A stretch of DNA of 64,000 bases from Pseudoduganella flava (lineage in GTDB: Bacteria; Pseudomonadota; Gammaproteobacteria; Burkholderiales; Burkholderiaceae_D), in contig NZ_VLKW01000007.1 in NCBI RefSeq assembly GCF_007830495.1, forward strand, positions 62,001 through 126,000. The letters are read 5' to 3'. The position numbers and the translations under genes were made by a program. Below the pieces are notes generated by a model that worked only from the letters and a program-made list of their open reading frames with translations, was not told the origin of the DNA and did not search any database. This document shows positions 50,019 through 58,467 of the stretch, piece after piece. The stretch's first letter is position 1, and every line of letters starts with the position of its first letter.

Positions 50019-52190
50019 TCAGCGCTTCGGCTTGCCCTTGGCGGCGGCCTTCGGCTTGCCGGGGGCCGGCTTCGGCGGCGTGTGCTTGGCCGATTGCGGC
50101 GGCATGTCGTCCGCCTTGCTGATGTTGAGCTGCTGGCCGCCCACCCACACCTTCTTCAGGTGGCGGAAGATCTCGTCCGGCATCCCGTCCGGCATCTCCA
50201 GCATCGTGTGGTCGTCGAAGATCTCGATGCGGCCGATGTAGCGCGCTTCCAGCCCACTTTCGTTGGCGATCGCCCCGACGATGTTGGCCGGCGTGATTTC
50301 ATTGCGGCTGCCCACCTCGATGCGGTAGGCGCGCATCGCCAGGCCGTCCTGCGGTGCCTTGTCCTTCTTCTTTTTCTTTGGCGGCTCTTCTTCCGTCAGC
50401 GCATCGGCGACGACGGCTTCGAGGCCCTTCCGGGTGGGCTTCACGTCGGCCGATTTGACTGGTGCGGGTGCGGATTTCGCGGCCGGCTTGGCCTGCGGCT
50501 GCGGCTCGCCTTCGCGGCGAATGCGCATCGGCCGGCCCGCCACGCGCACGTCGCCCAGCTTGCCCAGCACGTCGGCCGGCAGGTCCGCCGGCATGTCGAG
50601 CACCGTGTAGTCGTCGAAGATCTCGATGCGGCCGATGTATTGCGAGTCGACGCCGCCCTCGTTGGCGATCGCGCCGACGATGTTGCCCGGCTTGACGCCG
50701 TCCTCGTAGCCCACCTCGATCCGGTACGTGGCCATGCCCGGTTCCGGCTCGCGCGCGATGCGCTCCTTGCGGGCGCGTTCCGGGCGCGGCTCGCGCGGCT
50801 CGCGGTCCGGGCGCACGCGTTCCTCGCGCTCGCGCTGCGGCTTGTCGCCGTCGTGCCAGCCCTTCTCGGCCTTCTTGTCCAGCAGCAGAGGGGTGTTCCC
50901 GCGTGCCAGCAACGCCAGCGCGGCGGCGATGTCGGCGGCCGGCACATCGTGCTCGCGCTCGTACTCCTCGACCAAGGTGCGGTACTGTTCCAGCCCGCCG
51001 GCCGCCAGGATTTCCGTGATCTGGTCCTTGAACTTCGCGACGCGCACGTCGTTGACGGCCTGGATCGTCGGCAGGTCCATCGGCTTGATCGGCTGGCGCG
51101 TGGCACGCTCGATCGTCTTCAGCAGGTTGCGCTCGCGCGGCGTGATGAACAGGATCGCCTCCCCGCTGCGGCCGGCGCGGCCCGTGCGGCCGATGCGGTG
51201 CGTGTAGCTTTCGGCGTCGTACGGCACGTCGTAGTTGACGACGTGGCTGATGCGCTCCACGTCCAGGCCGCGGGCGGCGACATCGGTGGCGACGAGGATG
51301 TCGATCTTGCCTTCCTTGAGCTGGCCGATCGTGCGTTCCCGTGCGGCCTGCTGCATGTCGCCGTTGATGGCCGCTGCCGAGAAGCCGCGCGCCTGCAGGC
51401 GTTCGGCCAGTTCCTCGGTGCCCAGCTTCGTGCGGCTGAAAATGATCATGCCGTCGAACGGCTCGGCTTCCAGGATGCGCGTGAGGGCATCGAGCTTGTG
51501 CATGCCCGCCACCAGCCAGTAGCGCTGGCGGATGTTTTCCGACGTCGTCGTCTTTGCCGCCACCGTCACTTCGGCCGGATCGCGCAGGTAGGTCGTGGCG
51601 ATGCGGCGGATCGCCGACGGCATCGTCGCCGAGAACAGCGCGGTCTGGCGCGACTCCGGCGTCTCCTGCAGGATGCGCTCGACGTCGTCGATGAAGCCCA
51701 TGCGCAGCATCTCGTCGGCCTCGTCCAGCACCAGCGTCTTCAGCTTCGACAGGTCCAGCGAACCCTTGTCCAGGTGGTCGATCACGCGGCCCGGCGTGCC
51801 GACGACGACATGCACGCCGCGGCGCAGCGCGGACAGCTGCGGCCCGTAACTCTGGCCGCCGTAGATCGGCAGCACGTGGAAGTTCGGGATGTGCGCGGCA
51901 TAGCGCTGGAAAGCCTCGGCGACCTGGATCGCCAGCTCGCGGGTCGGCGCCAGCACGAGCGCTTGCGGCGCGCTGGCCTTGACGTCGAGGCGCGACAGGA
52001 TCGGCAGCGCGAACGCGGCCGTCTTGCCGGTGCCCGTCTGGGCCTGGCCGAGCACGTCGCGGTTGGCGAGCAGGTGCGGGATGGTCGCCGCCTGGATCGG
52101 CGACGGGGCTTCGTAGCCGACTTCCTTCAATACCTTGAGGAGGGAGTTGGCGAGGTTCAGTTCGGAGAATGAGGTTGCTGTGGCAGTCAT
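50019..52190 (-). CDS. deaD: DEAD-box RNA helicase (DeaD/CsdA-like) with two DbpA-type RNA-binding domains
   Basis: 723 residues. Helicase core 1-370 with Q-motif region, AQTGTGKT (Walker A), LDEADEM, SAT and HRIGRTGR. A helical dimerisation-like region follows (about 375-450), then an Arg/Glu-rich linker. Two copies of the DbpA RNA-recognition domain come next: the first contains YRIEVGYEDGVKPGNIVGAI, the second YRIEVGSRNEITPANIVGAI. Both continue with YIGRIEIFDD. A lysine-rich spacer separates them and a Lys/Pro-rich basic tail ends the protein. DeaD unwinds structured RNA, assists ribosome assembly and is often cold-induced. One such domain is normal; the tandem copy is unusual. Confidence 0.92.
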   Translation of the reverse strand: MTATATSFSELNLANSLLKVLKEVGYEAPSPIQAATIPHLLANRDVLGQAQTGTGKTAAFALPILSRLDVKASAPQALVLAPTRELAIQVAEAFQRYAAHIPNFHVLPIYGGQSYGPQLSALRRGVHVVVGTPGRVIDHLDKGSLDLSKLKTLVLDEADEMLRMGFIDDVERILQETPESRQTALFSATMPSAIRRIATTYLRDPAEVTVAAKTTTSENIRQRYWLVAGMHKLDALTRILEAEPFDGMIIFSRTKLGTEELAERLQARGFSAAAINGDMQQAARERTIGQLKEGKIDILVATDVAARGLDVERISHVVNYDVPYDAESYTHRIGRTGRAGRSGEAILFITPRERNLLKTIERATRQPIKPMDLPTIQAVNDVRVAKFKDQITEILAAGGLEQYRTLVEEYEREHDVPAADIAAALALLARGNTPLLLDKKAEKGWHDGDKPQREREERVRPDREPREPRPERARKERIAREPEPGMATYRIEVGYEDGVKPGNIVGAIANEGGVDSQYIGRIEIFDDYTVLDMPADLPADVLGKLGDVRVAGRPMRIRREGEPQPQAKPAAKSAPAPVKSADVKPTRKGLEAVVADALTEEEPPKKKKKDKAPQDGLAMRAYRIEVGSRNEITPANIVGAIANESGLEARYIGRIEIFDDHTMLEMPDGMPDEIFRHLKKVWVGGQQLNISKADDMPPQSAKHTPPKPAPGKPKAAAKGKPKR

Positions 52191-52342
52191 GGCGGCACGC
52201 GTTAAAAATTATTGTTCGAATCGCCCAATGCGACAGGAAAGGCCGTAGTTTACCTTGTCCGGACCACCGCTGTGGCACGGCATGTGCGCCGGCTTGGCTG
52301 TTTTTCATTTATATTGCTCGCCAGATCTTCTCGGGAACCACG

Positions 52343-53359
52343 ATGTCCAGACTGCCGACCTTGATTTTCGCCGTGACCCTTGCCACCGCGACGCTCGCCG
52401 CCGCCACCGCCGCGCAGGCCGCCGGCGCCGCCTACGGCCCCGAGCTGCAGGGCTTCCGCTACCCCTACCCGCTGCAGCATTTCCGTTTCAATTCGCAAGG
52501 CCAGACGATGCAGATGGCCTATATGGACGTGGCCCCCGTCGCCAAGCCGAACGGCCGCACGGCCGTCCTCATGCACGGCAAGAACTTCTGCGGCGCCACG
52601 TGGGAGACGACGATCACGGCGCTGGCCCGGGCCGGCTACCGCGTGATCGCCCCCGACCAGGTGGGCTTCTGCGCGTCGACGAAGCCGCCGCAATACCAGT
52701 ACAGCTTCCACCAGCTGGCCGCGAACACGATGGAGCTGCTGAAGAAGGTCGGCGTCGGCAAGGCCGTGCTAGTCGGCCATTCGACGGGCGGCATGCTGGC
52801 CACCCGCTTCGCGCTGATGTATCCGCAGGCCGTGACGCACCTCGTGATGGTCAACCCGATCGGGCTGGAGGACTGGAAGCAGCTGGGCGTGCCGTATCGC
52901 ACGGTGGACCAGTGGTTCGAGCGCGAGCTGAAGCTGACGGCCGACAGCGTGCGCAGTTACGAAAAAAGCACTTACTACATGGGCCGCTGGAAGCCCGAAT
53001 ACGACAAATGGGTCGACATGCTGGCGGGCCTGAACGCCGGCCCGGGCCAGCGGCTCGTCGCCTGGAACTCGGCGCTGATCTACGACATGATCTTCACCCA
53101 GCCCGTCGTGCATGAATTCCCCCAGCTGAAAGTGCCGGTGACGTTGATGATCGGCGACGGCGACACGACGGCCCTCGGCGCCGACATCGCCCCGCCGGAC
53201 GTGAAGGCGAAGGTCGGCAACTACAAGGTGCTGGGCAAGGACACCGTCAAGCGCATCCCGCAGGCGAAGTTGGTCGAGTTCCCAGGAATGGGGCATGCGC
53301 CGCAGATCGAGGATCCGGTGGGGTTCCACAAGGCGTTGCTGGAGGCGCTGGGGCCGTGA
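52343..53359 (+). CDS. Secreted alpha/beta-fold hydrolase
   Basis: 338 residues from the ATG at 52343. Signal peptide MSRLPTLIFAVTLATATLAA with an Ala-rich cleavage region. Oxyanion segment VLMHGKNFCGATWE, nucleophile GHSTGG, acid in IGDGDTTALG and base in GMGHAPQIED follow the standard fold order. Members with this secreted build act as esterases, epoxide hydrolases or haloperoxidase-like enzymes; the substrate is not identifiable. It is divergent from the helicase (152 bp) and followed by a repeat cluster. Confidence 0.85.
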   Translation: MSRLPTLIFAVTLATATLAAATAAQAAGAAYGPELQGFRYPYPLQHFRFNSQGQTMQMAYMDVAPVAKPNGRTAVLMHGKNFCGATWETTITALARAGYRVIAPDQVGFCASTKPPQYQYSFHQLAANTMELLKKVGVGKAVLVGHSTGGMLATRFALMYPQAVTHLVMVNPIGLEDWKQLGVPYRTVDQWFERELKLTADSVRSYEKSTYYMGRWKPEYDKWVDMLAGLNAGPGQRLVAWNSALIYDMIFTQPVVHEFPQLKVPVTLMIGDGDTTALGADIAPPDVKAKVGNYKVLGKDTVKRIPQAKLVEFPGMGHAPQIEDPVGFHKALLEALGP

Positions 53360-53404
53360 CCGCTGACGGTCGGTTGCGCATGCCTTCACCCCAGATGCAA
53401 CCCT

Positions 53405-53431
53405 GGGGTCAGACCCGGCGGGTCTGACCCC
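53405..53431. repeat. Double palindrome, GGGGTCAGACCC facing its inverse
   Basis: GGGGTCAGACCC, a three-base spacer and GGGTCTGACCCC make a 27-base inverted repeat. It is followed by CTTGCCGTTGGG, a flank shared with the copy at 60594. A degenerate relative (AGGGTCAGACGCGG) lies at about 53493, just before the stop of the convergent gene. Together they fill the 158 bp between the hydrolase and the diguanylate cyclase gene. Confidence 0.85.
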
Positions 53432-53517
53432 GGCACTTGCCGTTGGGTTAAAAACTGCCAGCGACACGCTCCGCCCCAAGACCCGAAAAGCTAGGGTCAG
53501 ACGCGGAGAGTCCGGCC

Positions 53518-56409
53518 CTACGTCGCCACCCCCAGCGGCGCCGCACTCCCCGCCGCCAGCTGCGCCTCGTTCTCATCGAGCACCGTGGCAATCGCCGTCG
53601 CCGGCACGGGGCGGCTGAAGTAATAGCCCTGCATCTGCGAGCAGCCGTGCTCGCGCAGGAACGACAGCTGGTCCAGCGTCTCGACGCCTTCCGAAATCAC
53701 CTGCAGGTTCAGGTTCGCGGCCAGCGCGATGATCGTCGTGACGATCGCCGCGTCGTCCGGGTCCACCGTAAGGTCGCGCACGAAGGCCTGGTCGATCTTC
53801 AGCACGTCCACCGCGAAGCGCTTCAGGTGGGCGAGGCTCGAGTAGCCGGTGCCGAAGTCGTCGATCGCCAGCTTCACGCCCAGGCTTTTCAGCTCGTGCA
53901 TCACGGCGATCGCGTGTTCGACGTCGTTCATCACGGCGCTTTCCGTCAGCTCCAGTTCCAGCGCGGCCGGCTGCAGGCCCGTATCGGCCAGCACGCGCGC
54001 CACGCTCTCGACGAAGTCCTGCTCGGCCATCTGCCGTGCCGACACGTTCACCGCCACGCGCAGGTACTCGCGGCCCTCGCGCTGCCACGCCACCAGCTGG
54101 CGACACGCACTCTCCAGCACCCATGCGCCCAGCTGCAGGATCATGCCCGTTTCCTCGGCCAGCGGAATGAAGCGGCTGGGCGCCACCATGCCCATCTCCG
54201 GGTGCTGCCAGCGGATCAGCGCTTCCATCGCGACGATGCGGCCGCTGGCGATGTCCACCTGCGGTTGGTAATACAGCACGAACTCGCGCCGTTCCAGCGC
54301 GCGGCGCATCTCCGTTTCCAGCTGCACCCGCTCGCCGAGCCGCTCGCGCATCGCCCGGGTATAGAACTGGTAGTTGTTGCCGCCCATTTCCTTGGCGCGG
54401 AACATCGCGATGTCGGCGCGTTCCATCAGCACGGTGGGGTCGGTGCCATCGTCCGGGCACACGGCAACGCCGGCGCTGCCGGAGATGAACTGCTCCTTAT
54501 CGTCCAGCATCAGCGGCGCGGCCAGCGCGCCCAGCACGCGCTGCACCTGGGCTGCCTGCGGCTGGCGCGCCCCTTCGTAGGGCAGCAGCATCAACGCGAA
54601 CTCGTCGCCACCCAGCCGCGCCAGCGTGTCCCCCGGCCGCAGCGTCGATTGCAGCCGTTCGGCGACGACCTGCAGCAGCCGGTCGCCGCCCCGGTGCCCC
54701 ACGCGGCTGTTGGTGAACTTGAAGCGGTCCAGGTCCAGCGAGACGACCCACAGCGCATGACCGTCGTGCATCGCACTGCCGATCGCATGGTGCAGCCGCT
54801 CGTGCAGCAGCAGCCGGTTCGGCAGCCCCGTCAACGCGTCGTGCGTGGACTGGTGGTGCAGCTCCGTTTCGTAGGCCTTCATCGCCGTGATGTCGTAGTG
54901 AAGCGCGACGAAATGCGTGACGATGCCGCGCTCGTCCCGCACCGGCGACACATACGTCTCGACCCAGAACAGGGTGCCGTCCTTGCGGTAGTTGCGCAAC
55001 ACGGCGTGGCCTTCGCGTTGCTCGCGCACGGCGGCGCGGATCGCGGCGGCGCCGGGCTGGTCCAGGTCGTCGCGGTACAGCAGCCGTGGGCTCTTGCCGA
55101 GCACTTCGTCGCGCGTGTAGCCGGTGTCCTTCTCGAAGGCCGGGTTGACGTAGACGATCGGGTTGCCGGCCTTCGCCTCGACGATCATGATCGTGTTCGC
55201 GCTCGACTCGATCGCCCGTTCGCGCAGCAGCAGCGAGCGGTTCGCCGCCGCCAGCTGGGCCGTGCGTTCCTCGACGTGGCGGCGGATCACGCGGTTGCGG
55301 GTGGCCAGCGTGTGCACCCACGCGGTGCCCAGCAGCGTCATCACGATGCCCAGCGCCAGCGTCGACAGCGACGCCAGGTGGTCCGCCAAGCTGACCTTTC
55401 CGCCCATGCTGGCCACGACGTGCCATGTGCGGCCCGCCACATCGACGGGGATGTCCAGCGGCCCGGGCGGGTCCGGGTACAGCCAGGACAGCGGCGGCAG
55501 CACGGCCGGCTGGTCGCGGTCCGGCGGCGGCGCGTAATAGACCAGGTTGTCCTGCTGCTTGACGCGGTCCGCATACACGTGCAGCCCCACGCCCTGCACC
55601 TGCCGCGCCAGCGCATGCACGTGGTGCAGGCCGCTGGACAGGAACACGTGGCTGACCATCGCGCCGGGGTCGAGCGCGGCCGACGTTTCGCCGACCAGCG
55701 CGGCGCGGCGGTCCGCCACGCTGGCGAGGCGCGCCCCGAAGCGGTAGACAGGCATCGACACGACGAGCCCACGCCGCCCCGCCGGCATCTGCGCCAGCGG
55801 CAGCAGGCGGCCGGCGGCAGGGACGCCCGTATCGTAGGCGCGCTGGCGCGTGACTTCGTCGCCGGTCAGCATCGTGTCCAGGCCCAGCGCCGCATGGTTC
55901 ACGTCGAACGGTTCGACGTAGTCGATGACGCGGTAGCGCGGCCGCCGCGCGGCGGGGACAGGGTGGCCGTCGCGCAGCTCGGTCACCTGGGCGCCGGGCA
56001 GCACCTGGCGCAGCCGTGCCTCGAACGCCGGCCGCTCCGCGTGGTCGATGAAGCGCAGGTAGCTGATACCGACGATGAACGGATAGCGCTCCGTGACGGG
56101 CGTAACGAAGCGGCGGAACTGGTCGCGCGTCACTTCCGGCGCGCTGGCGAACAACTGGTTCACGCCGCGCAGGCTGTCGAGCACGTTGTTGATGCCTTCG
56201 GCGAGCGCGAACACCCTCACGTGCGCACGTTGCGTGAACGTGAGTACGATGCGGTCCTGCTCCAGCCGGGCAACCCCGGCGAACAGCAGGCCCGTCAACC
56301 CCAGGCCGGACAGCAGCGCGAGCAGTGCCAGCGGTAGCAACCCTGGCAGCGTGCGTTGCGTGGCATCCTTGGGCTGTTTGAGAACATGCCTGTCGGTAAT
56401 CGGAGCCAC
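53518..56409 (-). CDS. CHASE-PAS-GGDEF-EAL cyclic-di-GMP enzyme
   Basis: 963 residues if started at the GTG at 56409. The frame is open further upstream, but that part would overlap the divergent gene's start and has no family match; no good ribosome site was found, so the start is uncertain. An N-terminal helix (LLPLALLALLSGLGLTGLLF) and a second one near 340-365 bracket a periplasmic CHASE domain with VTERYPFIVGISYLRFIDH. PAS follows, then GGDEF (ARLGGDEFALML, active signature intact) and EAL (MEALIRWQHPE and DDFGTGYSSLAHL, intact). The protein could both make and degrade cyclic di-GMP; the net activity cannot be predicted. Confidence 0.9.
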   Translation of the reverse strand: MAPITDRHVLKQPKDATQRTLPGLLPLALLALLSGLGLTGLLFAGVARLEQDRIVLTFTQRAHVRVFALAEGINNVLDSLRGVNQLFASAPEVTRDQFRRFVTPVTERYPFIVGISYLRFIDHAERPAFEARLRQVLPGAQVTELRDGHPVPAARRPRYRVIDYVEPFDVNHAALGLDTMLTGDEVTRQRAYDTGVPAAGRLLPLAQMPAGRRGLVVSMPVYRFGARLASVADRRAALVGETSAALDPGAMVSHVFLSSGLHHVHALARQVQGVGLHVYADRVKQQDNLVYYAPPPDRDQPAVLPPLSWLYPDPPGPLDIPVDVAGRTWHVVASMGGKVSLADHLASLSTLALGIVMTLLGTAWVHTLATRNRVIRRHVEERTAQLAAANRSLLLRERAIESSANTIMIVEAKAGNPIVYVNPAFEKDTGYTRDEVLGKSPRLLYRDDLDQPGAAAIRAAVREQREGHAVLRNYRKDGTLFWVETYVSPVRDERGIVTHFVALHYDITAMKAYETELHHQSTHDALTGLPNRLLLHERLHHAIGSAMHDGHALWVVSLDLDRFKFTNSRVGHRGGDRLLQVVAERLQSTLRPGDTLARLGGDEFALMLLPYEGARQPQAAQVQRVLGALAAPLMLDDKEQFISGSAGVAVCPDDGTDPTVLMERADIAMFRAKEMGGNNYQFYTRAMRERLGERVQLETEMRRALERREFVLYYQPQVDIASGRIVAMEALIRWQHPEMGMVAPSRFIPLAEETGMILQLGAWVLESACRQLVAWQREGREYLRVAVNVSARQMAEQDFVESVARVLADTGLQPAALELELTESAVMNDVEHAIAVMHELKSLGVKLAIDDFGTGYSSLAHLKRFAVDVLKIDQAFVRDLTVDPDDAAIVTTIIALAANLNLQVISEGVETLDQLSFLREHGCSQMQGYYFSRPVPATAIATVLDENEAQLAAGSAAPLGVAT

Positions 56410-56572
56410 GATCGCCAAATAAAGGTTGGACGAATCCCAAGGGTAGCATGGATCACTTTGTGAAAAGGCTTCGTTTCCGCTCGACTTGTGCGCGCCGTCC
56501 CTGCCCCTCGGCGGCTTATACTCCATGCCCGGCAGTATCATCGCGGCGCAGCTGCATGGACAAGGAGAACGC

Positions 56573-57289
56573 ATGGCACACAATCATCATCACCCAGCGG
56601 AAAGCCGCTGGATCGACATCCACGGCGACGACGGCACGTTCCAGGGCTATCTTGCGCTGCCGCGCGGCGGCAAGGGGCCGGGCATCGTGCTGATCCAGGA
56701 AATCTTCGGCGTCAACGCGCACATCCGCGGCGTCGCCGAGCAATACGCGGCGGACGGCTACGTGGTGCTGGCGCCGGACCTGTTCTGGCGCGAGGGCGCC
56801 CACATCGAGCTGGGCTACGACAAGGCCGACTGGGACAAGGCCGTGAAGCTGAAGCAGGCCACCAAGGTGGACAAGGCCGTCGCCGACATCGCCGCGACGC
56901 TGAAGGTGCTGCGCACGCAGGATGGGGTGACGCAGGTGGCGTCGATCGGCTATTGCTTCGGCGGCTTGCTGTCGTACCTGACGGCGGCGCACGGCGGCGT
57001 GGACGCGGCCGTTGCCTACTACGGCGGCGGCATCGAGAAAAAGCTCGACCAGGCCGATGCAATCCAGGTGCCGTTGCTGATGCATTTCGGCGGCCGCGAC
57101 GATCACATCCGGCCGGACGACGTGAAGCACATCGCGGAACGCTTCGGCGACCGGGACAGCGTGGAGATCCACGTGTACCCGGATGCGGAGCACGGCTTCA
57201 ACTGTTCGCACCGCGCCAGCTACCACCAGCGCTCGGCCGCCGAGGCGCACGGCCACACGCTGCTGTTCCTGGCCGAAAACCTGGGCTGA
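56573..57289 (+). CDS. Dienelactone hydrolase family protein
   Basis: 238 residues from the ATG at 56573 (AAGGAG upstream); the His-rich start MAHNHHHP is notable. Family features: IVLIQEIFGVNAHIRGVAE with the Glu that activates the nucleophile, GYCFGG with the catalytic Cys, GGRDDHIRPDD with the Asp, and DAEHGFNC with the His. Classical dienelactone hydrolase opens dienelactone in chlorocatechol degradation, but many homologues have general or unknown hydrolase roles, and no catechol pathway genes are adjacent. Confidence 0.9.
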   Translation: MAHNHHHPAESRWIDIHGDDGTFQGYLALPRGGKGPGIVLIQEIFGVNAHIRGVAEQYAADGYVVLAPDLFWREGAHIELGYDKADWDKAVKLKQATKVDKAVADIAATLKVLRTQDGVTQVASIGYCFGGLLSYLTAAHGGVDAAVAYYGGGIEKKLDQADAIQVPLLMHFGGRDDHIRPDDVKHIAERFGDRDSVEIHVYPDAEHGFNCSHRASYHQRSAAEAHGHTLLFLAENLG

Positions 57290-57304
57290 ACGCCGGGATG
57301 AACG

Positions 57305-57336
57305 CGCGGCGGTGCGCGTCCGTGCGTGCCGCCGCG
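57305..57336 (+). terminator. GC-rich hairpin after the dienelactone hydrolase gene
   Basis: Arms CGCGGCGG / CCGCCGCG enclose a 16-base loop, 15 bases past the stop codon. No T tract follows directly, but GTTTTATTTT occurs at 57351. A TACAAT at 57341-57346 could be the -10 box for the thioesterase gene. Confidence 0.4.
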
Positions 57337-57372
57337 GGGCTACAATAGGCGTTTTATTTTCCCGTTTTCGCC

Positions 57373-57816
57373 ATGGCCAGACTCAAGCTCGAATTCCCGG
57401 ACGAGCAGTTCCTCTACTCGACGCAACTGACGGTGCGCCACACCGACATCAACGCCGGCAATCACCTCGGCAACGACTCGATGATCTCGATGATTTCCGA
57501 AGCGCGGGCACGCTTCCTGTACGAGTATGGCGTGCGGGAAACGGAGAACGACGGCAGCGGCATCATCGTGACGGACCTGGCCACGACCTACCGCGCCGAA
57601 GCCCATGCCCGCGACCAGTTGCTGTTCGAGGTCGGCGTGATGGACTTCAACAAATACGGCGGCGACATCATCTTCCGCATCACCCGGCCCAGCGACCAGA
57701 CGCTGGTGGCGATGGCGAAATATGGCTTCGTGTTCTTCAACTACCGGCAAAAGCAGGTGGTGCCGATGCCGGACGACTTCCGCGCCAAGTTCCCCCGCGT
57801 GAACTGGCTCGACTGA
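57373..57816 (+). CDS. Hot-dog-fold acyl-CoA thioesterase (FadM/YbgC-like)
   Basis: 147 residues covering one hot-dog domain. The 4-hydroxybenzoyl-CoA-thioesterase-type active segment is VRHTDINAGNHLGNDSMI, with the Asp in the usual place. YRAEAHARDQL and KYGFVFFN complete the fold. Cytosolic; it probably hydrolyses acyl-CoA esters of unknown chain. It converges on the DUF3016 gene with 16 bp between stops. Confidence 0.87.
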   Translation: MARLKLEFPDEQFLYSTQLTVRHTDINAGNHLGNDSMISMISEARARFLYEYGVRETENDGSGIIVTDLATTYRAEAHARDQLLFEVGVMDFNKYGGDIIFRITRPSDQTLVAMAKYGFVFFNYRQKQVVPMPDDFRAKFPRVNWLD

Positions 57817-57832
57817 ACCATGGCGGCGGACT

Positions 57833-58327
57833 TCAGCGGCTGCCGACCTGGCTGCCGGTGATCGCCTTGTGGAACCAGTCGTCGATCATCTGCTTTTCGT
57901 AGCGCAGCGGGTCGCTGGCCGTGTACTTGCTGATGCGCTGCTGGTACATCATGTTCTTCAGCGTATCCTTGCCGCTCCGGATCACCTGGCCGTTCTGCTC
58001 CAGCGTGTAGCTGAGGTCGATGCTGGGCCAGTCGGCGCCGCCGCGCATGATGCGGATGTCGTCCATGGCCCAGCGGCGCGGCTCGAGCCAGCCGGCCAGG
58101 TCGACGTCGGTGACCGTCACTTTCAACTCCTGCCCGGCAGGCAGTTCCTTGCCGAGGCTGGCGAAATGCCGGCTCAAGTCGCGCAGCACCTGCTCGCGAT
58201 CCTGCGGCGAGCGGGGCATGTCGATGAATTCATCGGGCTTGACGTAATTGACGGTAACGCCGGCACTGGCGGCTCCCGCCGCCGCCAGCAACGCCGCCGC
58301 CACCCACTTACGGGCGTGCAATCTCAT
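57833..58327 (-). CDS. Secreted DUF3016 protein
   Basis: 164 residues. Signal peptide MRLHARKWVAAALLAAAGAASA, then a compact domain with the DUF3016 features VNYVKPDEFIDMP, VTVTDVDLAGWLEP, DIRIMRGGADWPSIDLSYTL and a C-terminal helix ending DDWFHKAI. The family is periplasmic and functionally undescribed. Divergent from the PhoX-like gene (140 bp). Confidence 0.85.
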   Translation of the reverse strand: MRLHARKWVAAALLAAAGAASAGVTVNYVKPDEFIDMPRSPQDREQVLRDLSRHFASLGKELPAGQELKVTVTDVDLAGWLEPRRWAMDDIRIMRGGADWPSIDLSYTLEQNGQVIRSGKDTLKNMMYQQRISKYTASDPLRYEKQMIDDWFHKAITGSQVGSR

Positions 58328-58467
58328 GATCGTTCCTTCCGGGTCGGTCTTTCACAGGCAGTGGAAAAACTATACTCCGATCGCGGCGGGCCGATCGTTT
58401 CCGCTGTCACGATGTTGTAACAAGTCGCAACTACCATGCGGGCATTCTTTCACAACAACGAAGCCCC

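Noticed and set aside
49626..52172. 848-codon open frame opposite the helicase
   Set aside because: No recognisable motif, repetitive Arg/His/Asp composition, and complete overlap with a clear DEAD-box gene.
53647..56337. 896-codon open frame opposite the GGDEF-EAL gene
   Set aside because: Same antisense artefact; the opposite strand carries four intact domains.
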